Assembly (NCBI RefSeq): GCF_018362975.1 | Contig: NZ_CP074371.1 | Location: 248,001-312,000, forward strand | Reading direction: 5' to 3' | DNA: 64,000 nt | Origin: Nocardia tengchongensis | GTDB taxonomy: Bacteria > Actinomycetota > Actinomycetes > Mycobacteriales > Mycobacteriaceae | In this document: piece by piece, positions 1-8,985 of the stretch | How the letters are laid out: the number at the start of each line of letters is the position of its first letter | Position numbering within the stretch: the stretch's first letter is position 1 | Translations under genes and position numbers: made by a program | Notes under the pieces: generated by a model | The model's input: only the letters and a program-made list of their open reading frames with translations | Databases searched by the model: none | Told to the model about the DNA's origin: nothing

Positions 1-371
1 ATCCACCTCGCCGCCCTGACCCCCGGACCGCTTGCCGCACAATCGGATTCCCCCTGGATCGCGGGCACCCCCGGCACCCTCTGCCACGAAATGACGGTTC
101 GAGCCTGCCTCGCAGCCGGTTTCACCCCTCGCATCCGCCATCACGCCGACGACTTCGGCACGGTCCTCAACCTCGTCGCCGCCGGCCAGGGCGTAGCCCT
201 CGTCCCCGACCTGGGCACCCACTCGGCCCCCACCGCCGTAGCGCTCACCCCACTCCCCACCCGCCGCCGCACCCACCTCGCCTACCGCCGCGGCACCGCC
301 ACCCACCCGGTCATCGCCGCCGCCCGCACCGCCCTGCACACCGCCGCGGCGGCCACCCGCCCCGGGCCTGA
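1..371 (+). CDS. LysR-family regulator, C-terminal part (5' truncated by window edge)
   Basis: The window opens inside a reading frame (codons from base 1) that matches the substrate-binding half of LysR regulators: a hydrophilic stretch, then the DFGTVLNLVAAGQGVALVP segment (about codons 51-69) typical of the effector domain, then a short Ala-rich tail. The DNA-binding helix-turn-helix would lie upstream and is not visible. In the sequence as given the frame does not stop here but runs antisense through the next gene to 1005, which is implausible. A TGA at 369-371 lies one frame away, directly beside the convergent gene's stop, so one missing base in the CCCGGG run at 361-366 would explain it. 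Family call fairly sure; the exact end is not. Confidence 0.6.
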   Translation, partial: PPRRPDPRTACRTIGFPLDRGHPRHPLPRNDGSSLPRSRFHPSHPPSRRRLRHGPQPRRRRPGRSPRPRPGHPLGPHRRSAHPTPHPPPHPPRLPPRHRHPPGHRRRPHRPAHRRGGHPPRA

Positions 372-1865
372 TCAGCGAGCCGCGAGCTCTCGCAGGGTGC
401 CGATCGCCTCGCGGACGTGGGAGAGCAAGGGGGAAGCGGAGATCGGGGCGCCGGCGGTGGTGGCGGAGTGGGCCGCGAGGTTGGCGGCCAGGGCGTGGAC
501 GCGGGCGGCGGCGGCCGCGGCCCAGGCCGGGTCGCGACCGCTGGCCAGCAGGGCCGCGATGATGCCGGACAGGACGTCACCGGATCCGGCGGTGGCGGCC
601 CAGGAACCGCCCGCCTCGTTGACCAGGACCGGACGACCGGGGCTGGCGATCAGGGTGGCGCGGCCCTTCAGAAGTACTGTGACCTGCCAGGATTCGGCCA
701 GTTTGCGGACGGCGGCGACGCGGTCGGGGCCGGGTTCGGAACCGGTGAGGCGGGCGAACTCCCCCGCGTGCGGCGTGAGGACGGTCGGGGCCGTGCGGCC
801 GGTGACCAGCCCGGGTTCGGTGGCGAGCAGGGTCAGACCATCGGCGTCGACCACGACGGGGAGGTCGGTGGCGAGGATCTCGGCGAGCCGATCCCGGGCA
901 GCGGCGTCGGTGCCCGCGCCGGGGCCGCAGACCCAGGATTGGACCCGGCCAGCCGAGGAAATAGTCTCGGCGGCAACCACTTCCGGGAAGTGGGCGAGGA
1001 CCTGAGCCGCGCCGGTACCCGCGTAACGCACCAGGCCCGAGGTGGCGGCGATCGCGCCTCCGGTGCACAGGACAGCTGCGCCCGGATACGTCGCGCTGCC
1101 CGCGCAGACACCCGTCACGCCTTGGGTGTATTTGTCGTCGAACGGTCCGGGGACCGGCCAGCCCGCGCCGACCGTACGCGGTTCCAGCGCAATCAGATTC
1201 GCATCGGGCAGCCGTAACCCGATGGGCACCAGCTCGATTCGTCCGCACAACGGCGCGGCCAACGCGTGCACCGGCTTCAACGCACCGAATGTGACCGTGA
1301 CGTCCGCGCGAACCGTGGGACCGCTCACGGCTCCGGTGTCGGGATCGACGCCGCTGGGCAGATCCGCGGCGATGATCGGACAGCGCACGCCCGCAACCAG
1401 TTCGGCCGCCACCGGTCGCAGCGGGCCACGCCCGGAGATACCGACGATGCCGTCCACGACCAGGTCAGGGGTGCCGAGCAACGCTCCAGCCCCCTGCACG
1501 ACCAGCTCTGCGACCGTGGCGGGCGCGGGGCAGATCCGCCCGCCCGTCCTGCGCAGCGCGGCCAGCCCCGCGACGTGGGCGCGTTCCGGCGCAAGCAGCA
1601 CCGCCCGCACAGCCACCCCGCGTCGCCGCAGGAACGAGCCCGCCCACAGCGCGTCGCCGCCGTTGTCGCCGGAGCCGACCAGCAGGGTGACCGTTCGGCC
1701 CGCCACGCCGCCGGTGCGTTCCCGGAGTTCGCGCGCCACCACGTCGGCGAGGCCGAAGGCGGCGCGGTGCATGGGCATTCCGGCGGGTACCCGGGTGAAG
1801 AGTTCGGCTTCCGCGGCCCGTACTTCGTCGGCCGTGTAGTAATCGAGCACCGCCGGTGCGGTCAT
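372..1865 (-). CDS. nnr: Bifunctional NAD(P)H-hydrate epimerase / ADP-dependent NAD(P)H-hydrate dehydratase
   Basis: This cytoplasmic metabolite-repair enzyme restores NADHX and NADPHX, the hydrated and inactive forms of the cofactors, to NAD(P)H. The 497-residue protein has the usual two-domain order. The N-terminal YjeF_N epimerase domain covers about residues 10-215, with GSGDNGGDALWAG near 65 matching the family's GxGNNGGDG motif. The C-terminal ribokinase-like dehydratase domain covers about 240-490, with VLTPHAGEF near 365 and the anion-hole motif AGSGDVLSG near 426. Length is normal for the fused enzyme. It lies downstream of glmS in the same orientation, as in M. tuberculosis (Rv3436c glmS, Rv3433c nnr). 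ATG start at 1865. Confidence 0.9.
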   Translation of the reverse strand: MTAPAVLDYYTADEVRAAEAELFTRVPAGMPMHRAAFGLADVVARELRERTGGVAGRTVTLLVGSGDNGGDALWAGSFLRRRGVAVRAVLLAPERAHVAGLAALRRTGGRICPAPATVAELVVQGAGALLGTPDLVVDGIVGISGRGPLRPVAAELVAGVRCPIIAADLPSGVDPDTGAVSGPTVRADVTVTFGALKPVHALAAPLCGRIELVPIGLRLPDANLIALEPRTVGAGWPVPGPFDDKYTQGVTGVCAGSATYPGAAVLCTGGAIAATSGLVRYAGTGAAQVLAHFPEVVAAETISSAGRVQSWVCGPGAGTDAAARDRLAEILATDLPVVVDADGLTLLATEPGLVTGRTAPTVLTPHAGEFARLTGSEPGPDRVAAVRKLAESWQVTVLLKGRATLIASPGRPVLVNEAGGSWAATAGSGDVLSGIIAALLASGRDPAWAAAAAARVHALAANLAAHSATTAGAPISASPLLSHVREAIGTLRELAAR

Positions 1866-2001
1866 GGGTCGCCTCCCGAATCCGGACTGCCTGCCGATTC
1901 AGCAGACTACGCCGCTCTCGGATCAGAGCGAATCAGCGCGGCGCAGGTCAGCGCGGGTGCCCGCGAATGACCCGCTATCGGCGGGGACTAGCCTGGCTGA
2001 C

Positions 2002-2424
2002 ATGCCGATCCGCCAGTCGCCCTCGCGTGCCCTGCTTCTCGTCGCCGTCGTGGCGGGGGCGCTAGCGGCCGGGGGCTGCTCCTCGGACACCTCGAAGCCC
2101 GCCGCCACCTCGACACCGGCGGCCGCCGCGTCCTCGACGGCGGCGACCTCGGCCGGTCCGGCCGCGCCCGCCGCCGTCACCGTGAACGTCACGGACATGA
2201 AGTTCTCCCCGGCCGACGTCACCATCAAGGCCGGCGACACGGTGACCTGGAAGTTCGACGACAAGGCCCCGCACGCCGTGCAGGGCATCGGGGATGTCGC
2301 GCTCGGCATCAACAGCCCGATCATCCGCAAGGGCGAGTGGAGCCACACCTTCACCTCGCCGGGCACCTACCGCTACCTGTGCCCGCTGCACCCGGACATG
2401 AAGGGCACCGTCACCGTCCAGTGA
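2002..2424 (+). CDS. Cupredoxin-domain lipoprotein (blue copper type)
   Basis: A 140-residue exported protein. An N-terminal signal peptide ends in lipobox LAAGGC (about residues 20-25), so it should be lipid-anchored on the outer face of the membrane. A Ser/Thr/Pro/Ala linker follows to about residue 50, then a plastocyanin/azurin-like fold of about 90 residues. Type-1 copper ligands can be read: His in DDKAPHAV, then Cys, His and Met in YLCPLHPDMKG. A role in copper binding or electron transfer is expected, but the partner is unknown. The ATG at 2002 is preferred over upstream in-frame ATG 1864 because only it places the signal peptide at the N-terminus. A bidirectional hairpin follows the stop. 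Confidence 0.85.
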   Translation: MPIRQSPSRALLLVAVVAGALAAGGCSSDTSKPAATSTPAAAASSTAATSAGPAAPAAVTVNVTDMKFSPADVTIKAGDTVTWKFDDKAPHAVQGIGDVALGINSPIIRKGEWSHTFTSPGTYRYLCPLHPDMKGTVTVQ

Positions 2425-2445
2425 GAGAGCCAACTCTCGGGGCTC

Positions 2446-2464
2446 TCAGGGGCTTCGCCCCTGA
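2446..2464. terminator. Hairpin between convergent cupredoxin gene and glmS
   Basis: An 8-bp perfect stem (TCAGGGGC at 2446-2453 with GCCCCTGA at 2457-2464) and a 3-nt loop lies 21 bp after the cupredoxin stop and 21 bp after the glmS stop on the other strand. It is placed to act in both directions. There is no T-tract, which is usual for actinobacterial terminators. Confidence 0.6.
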
Positions 2465-2485
2465 AACCCCAACTGCCGACGGTCC

Positions 2486-4354
2486 CTACTCGACGGTCAC
2501 CGACTTGGCCAGGTTGCGGGGCTTGTCGACGTCGTAGCCGCGGGCCTGCGCCACCTCGGCGGCGAAGATCTGCAGCGGGACCGTCGACAGCAGCGGCTGG
2601 TACAGCGTTGGGGCCGAGGGGATTTCGATCAGGTAGTCGGCGAACGGCCGCACCGTGTCGTCGCCCTCCTCAGCGATGACGATGGTGCGCGCGCCGCGGG
2701 CCTGGATCTCGCGGATATTGCTGAGCAGCTTGGAGTGCAGCACCGCGCGGCCCTTCGGCGACGGCATGATCACGAACACCGGCAGCCCGTCCTCGATCAA
2801 CGCGATCGGGCCGTGCTTGAGTTCGCCCGCCGCGAAGCCCTCGGCGTGCATGTACGCGAGTTCCTTCAGTTTCAGCGCGCCTTCGAGCGCGACCGGGTAG
2901 CCGACGTGGCGGCCCAGGAACAGCACCGTGGGGACGTGTGCGAACTCGCGAGCGATCTCCCGTACTCGTTCGGCCGACTCCAGCACCTGGGCAACGAGTT
3001 TCGGCATGGACTCCAGTTCGGCGAACTCGCGCGCCACCTCGTCCGGGTATTTGACGCCGCGCGCCTGCGCCAGCGCCAGGCCGACCAGGTAGTTGGCGGT
3101 GATCTGGGCCAGGAACGCCTTGGTGGAGGCGACGCCGATCTCCGGGCCGGTGCGGGTGTAGAGGACGGCGTCGGCTTCGCGGGGGATCTGCGCGCCATTG
3201 GTGTTGCAGATGGCCAGGACTCGCGCCTTCTGCTCCTTGGCGTGACGCACGGCCTCCAGAGTGTCGGCGGTCTCGCCGGACTGGGAGATGGCGACCACCA
3301 GGGTGGAGCGGTCCAGAACCGGGTCACGGTAACGGAATTCGCTGGCCAGTTCGACCTCGACGGGCAGTCGGGTCCAGTGCTCGATGGCGTACTTGGCCAG
3401 CAGGCCCGCGTGATACGAACTGCCGCAGGCGACTACGAAGACCTTGTCGACCTCCCGCAGCTCCTGATCGTGGAGCCGCTGCTCGTCGAGCACGATCCGG
3501 CCGTTGGCGAAATGGCCGATGAGCGTGTCGGCGACGCCCGCGGGCTGCTCCTCGATCTCCTTGAGCATGAAGTAGTCGTGGCCGCCCTTCTCGGCGGCGG
3601 CCAGGTCCCAGTCGATGGTGAACGGGCGGGTGCGGACCTCGTCGGCCACGCCGTCGAAGTCGGTGACCCGGTAGCTGTCGGCGGTGATGACGACGGCCTG
3701 GTCCTGCCCGAGTTCGACTGCCTCCCGGGTGTGTTCGATGAAGGCGGTCACGTCGGAGGCGAGGAACATCTCACCCTGGCCGACGCCGATCACCAGCGGC
3801 GTGGAGCGGCGGGCGGCCACGATGGTGCCGGGGTGGTCGGCGTGGGTGAAGACCAGCGTGAACGCACCCTCCAGGCGGCGCACCACGCTCAGCGCGGAGG
3901 CCACGAAGTCACCGGCGGTGTCGCCGGCGGCGTAGGCGTTCGACACCAGGTGCACCGCCACCTCGGTGTCGGTGTCACTGCCCAGTTCGACGCCCGCGTC
4001 CTCGAGTTCGCGACGCAGCGGGGCGAAGTTCTCGATGATGCCGTTGTGCACCACGGCGACCCGGCCGGTGCGGTCGCGGTGCGGGTGGGCGTTGCGGTCG
4101 GTGGGCGCTCCGTGCGTGGCCCAGCGGGTGTGCCCCATCCCGGTGGATCCGGCGTAGCGCTCGGGCCCGCGGTCGACGAGCTCGGCCTCCAGGTTGGCCA
4201 GCCGCCCCGCCTTGCGCTCCACGGCAAGGCCGCCCAACCCGTCCAGGATGGCGACTCCGGCCGAGTCGTAGCCTCGATATTCCATGCGGCGCAAAGCATC
4301 GACGACCACACCGAGCGCGTCCCGGTACCCCACATACCCCACGATTCCGCACAT
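2486..4354 (-). CDS. glmS: Glutamine--fructose-6-phosphate aminotransferase (isomerizing)
   Basis: GlmS makes glucosamine-6-phosphate from fructose-6-phosphate and glutamine, the first step toward UDP-GlcNAc and peptidoglycan. The 622-residue protein begins MCGIVGYVG, so the catalytic N-terminal Cys is residue 2 after Met removal. This fixes the start at ATG 4354; the open frame continues upstream to 5197 but that part is not the enzyme. The glutaminase domain covers about residues 2-235. Two sugar-isomerase (SIS) domains follow, with ACGSSYHAGLLAKYAIE and SQSGETADT. The C-terminus KSVTVE closes the family's synthase site. glmM, the next step, lies further along this region on the same strand, as in mycobacteria. 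Confidence 0.97.
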   Translation of the reverse strand: MCGIVGYVGYRDALGVVVDALRRMEYRGYDSAGVAILDGLGGLAVERKAGRLANLEAELVDRGPERYAGSTGMGHTRWATHGAPTDRNAHPHRDRTGRVAVVHNGIIENFAPLRRELEDAGVELGSDTDTEVAVHLVSNAYAAGDTAGDFVASALSVVRRLEGAFTLVFTHADHPGTIVAARRSTPLVIGVGQGEMFLASDVTAFIEHTREAVELGQDQAVVITADSYRVTDFDGVADEVRTRPFTIDWDLAAAEKGGHDYFMLKEIEEQPAGVADTLIGHFANGRIVLDEQRLHDQELREVDKVFVVACGSSYHAGLLAKYAIEHWTRLPVEVELASEFRYRDPVLDRSTLVVAISQSGETADTLEAVRHAKEQKARVLAICNTNGAQIPREADAVLYTRTGPEIGVASTKAFLAQITANYLVGLALAQARGVKYPDEVAREFAELESMPKLVAQVLESAERVREIAREFAHVPTVLFLGRHVGYPVALEGALKLKELAYMHAEGFAAGELKHGPIALIEDGLPVFVIMPSPKGRAVLHSKLLSNIREIQARGARTIVIAEEGDDTVRPFADYLIEIPSAPTLYQPLLSTVPLQIFAAEVAQARGYDVDKPRNLAKSVTVE

Positions 4355-4540
4355 GGTCCACCAGCCTAGCGGTGTTTTTGGCCTCCGCTTCGCTTCGGCA
4401 GGTTCGCGGCCCCTTGGTCCCGATTCTTCCCTCCTCCGCTCCTCCGCTTCGCTCCCCCGCTCCGTCAGTCCAGAATCGGGACGGCCGCGAACCTTGTGCG
4501 CTCGAGGCATTCGGCCGCAAGACCGACTAAGTTCATCTCC

Positions 4541-5323
4541 GTGTCGGTGTCTGTGAAATCGCTCCTGAGCACTCTGACCCTGCGTGGCCCGCACGAGGTG
4601 CTGCGCGGGAATCTCGGCATCGCCGGGCTGCCCGGGGTGGTGTACACGCCGGGCAAGGGGCTCAACCTGCCCGCGGTCGCCTTCGGGCACGGCTGGCTGA
4701 CCGGGGTCGGCAACTACCGCCGCCTGCTGGAACACCTGGCCTCCTGGGGTTATGTCGCCGCCGCGCCCGACACCGAACGCGGCCCGATCCCGTCGCATCT
4801 GAACCTGGCCACCGACCTGCTCACCACCCTCGACATCTGCACCGGTGTCCGCCTGGGCGCGGGCAATATCAGCGTCCGCCCCGACCGCCTGGCCCTGGCC
4901 GGCCACGGCATGGGCGCGGGCGCGGCCGTGATCGCCGCCTCCCAGCGCGAGGTGGCCGCGGTCGCCGCCCTGTTCCCCTCCCCCACGGCCCCCTCCGCCG
5001 AGGCCCTGGCCGGCAAGGTCGACGCCCCCGCCCTGATCCTGGCCGGCGCCACCGATATCGACTCGGTCAGCTCCGACGCTCTCCCCCTCGCCTCCGCCTG
5101 GGGTGAAGGCGCGATCCTCCGCTCCCTCGACAAGGCCACCCACAACGGCATGGTCGAAGGCCGCCGCGCCCTGGCCGCCCTCGGCGCCGGCAAACACGAA
5201 CCCAAGACCGAGCGCCTCACCCGAGCCCTCCTCGTCGGCTACCTCAACTACACCCTTCTCGGCGACAAAAAATACAAACCCTTCGCCGACCCGAGGCCCT
5301 CATCCCCCACACCCAGCTGGTAG
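4541..5323 (+). CDS. Dienelactone-hydrolase/PET-hydrolase-like alpha/beta hydrolase, C-terminus frameshifted
   Basis: A 260-residue alpha/beta hydrolase-fold protein. FGHGWLTGVGNY resembles the oxyanion-hole region. LAGHGMGAG sits at the nucleophile elbow, with His where the family has Ser, so either it is a divergent GxHxG member or the elbow is degenerate. An acidic residue (ILAGATDIDS) and His (DKATHNGM) complete a possible triad. The GTG at 4541 is preferred to upstream ATG 4496 because homology-like sequence starts there. Near 5290 the frame appears to lose one C; in the other frame the protein would continue for about 37 codons and stop at 5401-5403, just before the convergent gene. Substrate unknown. 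Confidence 0.7.
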   Translation: MSVSVKSLLSTLTLRGPHEVLRGNLGIAGLPGVVYTPGKGLNLPAVAFGHGWLTGVGNYRRLLEHLASWGYVAAAPDTERGPIPSHLNLATDLLTTLDICTGVRLGAGNISVRPDRLALAGHGMGAGAAVIAASQREVAAVAALFPSPTAPSAEALAGKVDAPALILAGATDIDSVSSDALPLASAWGEGAILRSLDKATHNGMVEGRRALAALGAGKHEPKTERLTRALLVGYLNYTLLGDKKYKPFADPRPSSPTPSW

Positions 5324-5420
5324 ACCCCGACGCGGTGGACGACGAAGCCGAGCAGCCCCAGAAGCTCCCGGTCCTCCAACTCATCCAGGCCCTCCGCAAG
5401 TAGGCCGCCCACCCGCGGCC

Positions 5421-7841
5421 CTACGAAGCCCCGGGCCCAGGCCCGGGCGACACCTCCGGAATCTCCACCCCTCCCTCCGGAATCTCCAGTGGCACATCCG
5501 AACCCCCGAGCGCGGGCACCGGCTGCCCGACATCCCCACCGCCGACCGGCCCACCCGACTCTGGCCCGCCCACTCCGGCGACTCGGCGCTACCCAACGGT
5601 GAAGTCGCCCCGGGGTTTTCGGGCACGACCGAGCAGTTCGCGGGATCTCCGACCGCGCTTCGTCCGCCATCGAGCGGCTGCCCTCCGGGCAAACCGCAGT
5701 CGGGCGGCGGCACAGTCGGACACATGCCATCGACTGGTGGAGAACCGGAGTTCGGCAGCTGGTCACCACCGAGCGGCCTTGGCGGCGTCGCAGATTCGGA
5801 TGGCGGCGAACCACCCGGTGTGCAGGTCGGGCTCGGGCCTCCACCCGGCGGAGTGCCGGCATCGGATCGCGACGAATCATCTGGCCGGCACAGGTTCAGG
5901 CCCTGGTGCTGGACCGGAGGGCATCCCGCGCCTGGAATCTCCGCCCCGCCGCCCTGGTCCGACCGAGCGACGGACTCAGACGATGGCGGAGTGCCTGGCG
6001 GGCACGGGTCTGGCAGGACTGCCCCCGGAGTCTGGGCCCCACTGGCAGGGGTGGATGGTCCCCCAGCGGAGTTGTCCGGGGTGGGGGCGGGATTTCCGGT
6101 GTGATCCTTCATGGTCCAGGTGTGGGTTCGACCGGATTCGTCTGTCACCGCGACAGACATGTCGCCGTTTGTGGTGCGGTCGAGGACGAAATGCTTTCCA
6201 GCGATGTCGAATTCGACGTGGCCGGTAGGCAGATTCGCACCTTCGGGACCGTGCGGGGCAGGTGTCGAACCTTCAGGCCCGCGGAGTCGATCGTGCCTCC
6301 CGGGGAGGCGGGGTGTCCTGCGTTGCCGGGATGCCCGGAGTCCTCCGGAAGACCTGAGTCGACCGGCTCGGGTGATGTCGGGTCAGCGAGGAAGCCGAGC
6401 TTCTCGAGGGTGGCTGAAATACCTTGCTGGAGGCTGGTTCCGAGCTGCTCGAGAGTGCCTTTCAACGCTTCGGCGAGCCGGTCCGACGAAGCCTGGCTCG
6501 GTTCGATCGCAGCCCCCGGCGTCTGCGAGGACCCGCGCGGCCCCGCACCTGTCGAAGGCTCCGTGCTACCGCGTGGCTCCATTGCGGTGCGCGACTCCAT
6601 GTCACCCCTCGAATCCATGGGGCCTGCGGCCCCGGAGTAGCGAGCGGCGTTGTGGAGGCGGGGCCGGTGAAATCGGTATTGCCGCCGGCACGTTCAGGGT
6701 GGGTGGAGGTCGGACAGGTGCGCCCTTCCAACCGAGATCGAGCCGAGTCCGGCGCATCCGTTGCGACACCGGGCGGCTGACAGCATGCGGGCCCGCCGAC
6801 GGATGCGGGCGACCGCGATCCGGCCGTCGGCGGCGCGCCCACCTCTCCGCTGGGCGAACCAACCGAGCAGGGCTGTACGCCAACAGCATTCGACTCCATG
6901 CCTGCCGGGTGGCACTTCGCACCAGCCGGTTCGGTCTTCACCGCAGCTGGGTCAGTCTGTCCGGCAACAGGGTCCGCCTCTCCGGCAGTCGGGTTCCCCT
7001 GCGCAGCGGCGGGGTCTGTCTGCCCGGTGGCCGGGTCCGACTTTCCGGTGGTGGGGTTGGGCAGCGGCGATGGAACTGGACGGGGTGCCGAGGGCTCGCG
7101 TTGCTTCGGGGCGGGGGTCGGCGGTGCCGGGGCGGAGTCTTGTTGTGGCAGCAGGGTGGGTGCCGGCTGGGGGTAGGGGTGGTCGATGACCTGCGCGAAG
7201 GCGGTGCTGATCGCGCGGTAGTGGGATTCGAAGGTGTCGGCGGTGGCGGTGCAGGCTGCGGTGAAGGCGGCGAGTTTGTGGTCGACGTCAGTGCGGAAGG
7301 TGCCGGTGAGCCACGGGTCGGTGGGGGCGATCGACTCGATGGCGTCAGGTGTCCGGCCGTCGATGGTGAGGCGGCCTTCGCCGTCGGATGTGGGTTCGAG
7401 CAGGGCGCGAGCGTGCTCGGCTTTCGTGAGGACGGCTTGACGCATCGGGTCGAGGGCCGCGGCGATCGCGCCCGATGCCGCGCGAATCGTGTCGAGATCG
7501 GTGCGGGCCTGGCGCAGTTGCGAATTCATGAGCGCGACGGCTTCCGTGCCGGTCGCCCCTGTCCACGCGGTGGGCAGGGAGTTCGCTACCGCCCGGTGGG
7601 CTGCGAAGCGGGAGTCTGCGTCCGCGAGCGCCTTGTCCATTTCGTTTCGAGCAGTGTCGAATTCGGTGAGGCTCATGCCGCGCTGCTCGTCGTAGCGTGC
7701 GTAGAGCTCCGCCAGTTCGGCACCTGACGGTGCGCCGAATGCCTTGGCGTACAGGGGCAGGAAGTGTTCCCAGTAGCGCAGCCCGGGCACCCCGTAGTCG
7801 AGGATCTGGTCGACGGTCTTGCCGCTGGGGTCGAAGGTCAT
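5421..7841 (-). CDS. Long WXG-type T7SS substrate-like protein with Pro-rich repeats (three apparent frameshifts)
   Basis: The protein starts at ATG 7841 and begins with about 240 helix-forming residues with an AWTGATG motif, like the WXG turn of T7SS substrates. A Pro/Ala-rich stretch follows with repeats such as ATGQTDPAAAQGNP. The coding signal then jumps frame three times. The second frame (about 6620-6280) encodes helix-rich DRLAEALKGTLEQLGTSLQQ. The third (about 6278-5577) starts with a beta-rich domain containing GHVEFDIAGKHFVLD and becomes Pro/Gly-rich. The last returns to the first frame and ends VSPGPGPGAS-stop at 5421. Repairing one base at each site gives one protein of about 807 residues. 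Start overlaps the EspC-like gene by ATGA. Secretion is inferred. Confidence 0.55.
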
Positions 7842-8158
7842 CGGCCCGCCTCGTCGAGGGCGGTGGCGCGGTCGCGGTCCAAACGCTCGTATTCGGTGGC
7901 GGCGCGGTCGATGACGTCGGCGGTGGCGGCCGCGGCGACACTCCAGTAGCGCAGGCAGGCCGCCGCACGTTCGAAGCCCTGGTGCACGTCGGCGCCCTGC
8001 GCGGAGTAGTCGCGACCCGCTCGGTCATTGCCGATGCCGAAGGCGTGCTCGGCGACCGCCCCGGCGTGCTGTCGCAGCGCCGCAGCGTTGTCGCGCAAGG
8101 TGCTGGCCGCCGTGTGCAGGGCTGCGATGCGCACGCCGAAATCGCCGGATTCCCCCAT
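7838..8158 (-). CDS. EspC-like type VII secretion target
   Basis: A 106-residue, almost wholly alpha-helical protein rich in Ala, with no signal peptide or membrane segment. Its layout resembles the EspC/ESX-1 secretion-associated family: a helix of about 40 residues (ALHTAASTLRDNAAALRQHA), a turn near residue 50, and a second helix ending in charged residues. It lacks an exact WXG, carrying RYW in the middle of helix 2. It overlaps the long WXG-type gene by four bases (ATGA), which implies translational coupling. Such pairs are usually co-secreted partners. Export through an ESX system is an inference from family and pairing. Confidence 0.65.
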   Translation of the reverse strand: MGESGDFGVRIAALHTAASTLRDNAAALRQHAGAVAEHAFGIGNDRAGRDYSAQGADVHQGFERAAACLRYWSVAAAATADVIDRAATEYERLDRDRATALDEAGR

Positions 8159-8245
8159 TGATCCCCCTCGAGTCCTTGCCCTCCGGACCGGCCTCGCCAG
8201 CCGGCGAGGCCCGGTTACGCGCCGTGCAGCCCCCTGCGCTCGACC

Positions 8246-8557
8246 TCAGCTGCCGCCGAGGTGCCCGCCATCCATCCGCACCCATTCGGTGGTGCCGTCG
8301 GAGTGGTGGTGGAACTCCCACGCCGAGTAGTCACCACCGCTGTCCACAACGGTCACATGGTCGGCGTAGCCGTCGTGATCCAGATCCGTCCACACCTGCA
8401 TGGCGTGATCGGTGCCGGTGGTCACGGTGTCGGCCAGCCCGTCGGCGTCGAGATCCTGCGTGGGGTGCGATAACTCGACCGCACCCAGCGCACCGAGTTC
8501 CGAATGCGCGTCCAGCTCAGGCAGATTCAGTCCGGGCAGATCACCGGATGTGACCAT
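8246..8557 (-). CDS. DUF6802-like protein with tandem Asp-rich calcium-type loops
   Basis: A 103-residue protein with two near-repeat units, each starting with an Asp-rich loop: DLDADGLADTV (near residue 38) and DLDHDGYADHV (near 59). The DxDxDGxxD spacing is that of calcium-binding loops in dockerin and thrombospondin type-3 repeats. The second half, with WEFHHHSDGTTEWVRMD, is beta-rich. There is no signal peptide. ATG 8557 is chosen; an in-frame ATG at 8599 would add a poor leader. It precedes the EspC-like gene on the same strand, 87 bp away, so it may share transcription with T7SS substrates. The DUF6802 assignment is from memory; the function is unknown. Confidence 0.6.
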   Translation of the reverse strand: MVTSGDLPGLNLPELDAHSELGALGAVELSHPTQDLDADGLADTVTTGTDHAMQVWTDLDHDGYADHVTVVDSGGDYSAWEFHHHSDGTTEWVRMDGGHLGGS

Positions 8558-8662
8558 GATGTGCACTCCTCCGCAGTGGCGTGACTCCCATCCTGGCACT
8601 CCCGATCACCCCTCGCACCACCTTCGATGCCGAATGTGGATAACTCTGGCCCTGGGGATAAC

Positions 8663-8869
8663 TCACTGCTTGGGGATGATGATCCACAGCGCGATGTAGA
8701 GCAGGAACTGCGGTCCGGGCAGCAGGCAGGAGAGCACGAACAGGAAGCGGACGAGGCCGGAACTCCAGCCGGTGTATTCGGCGAGCCCGCCGCACACCCC
8801 GCCGATCCAGTTGTCGTCCCGCGAGCGGGTCAGTCGTTTGGGTGCCGGGGTCGGAAACTGTGTGGTCAT
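8663..8869 (-). CDS. PspC-domain small membrane protein
   Basis: A 68-residue protein consisting almost wholly of a PspC (phage shock protein C) domain. It has the typical IGGVCGGLAEYTGWSSGLVR near residues 22-41, followed by one hydrophobic segment (FLFVLSCLLPGPQFLLYIAL) and a short IIPKQ end. It should sit in the cytoplasmic membrane. PspC proteins take part in envelope-stress responses, but no other psp gene is adjacent. ATG 8869 fits better than the in-frame ATG at 8902, which adds a leader with no match to the family. Confidence 0.85.
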   Translation of the reverse strand: MTTQFPTPAPKRLTRSRDDNWIGGVCGGLAEYTGWSSGLVRFLFVLSCLLPGPQFLLYIALWIIIPKQ

Positions 8870-8985
8870 GTCTCCACTCTGCCGAGGCGGGACCCCGCGC
8901 ACATCGGGCCGAAGCCCGAGGACGACCCTGAACTTTCCGAGGCCCGACGTCAGGGTGCCACCCCGAACACGGCAGAATCGCCCAG

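Noticed and set aside
2735..4369. 544-residue open frame antisense to glmS
   Set aside because: It lies wholly opposite a well-supported enzyme. Long antisense frames are expected in DNA with this G/C bias, and the translation has no family features.
6111..7727. 538-residue open frame opposite the long WXG protein
   Set aside because: The minus-strand frames show WXG-type helices, repeats and translational coupling to the EspC-like gene. The plus frame has none of these.
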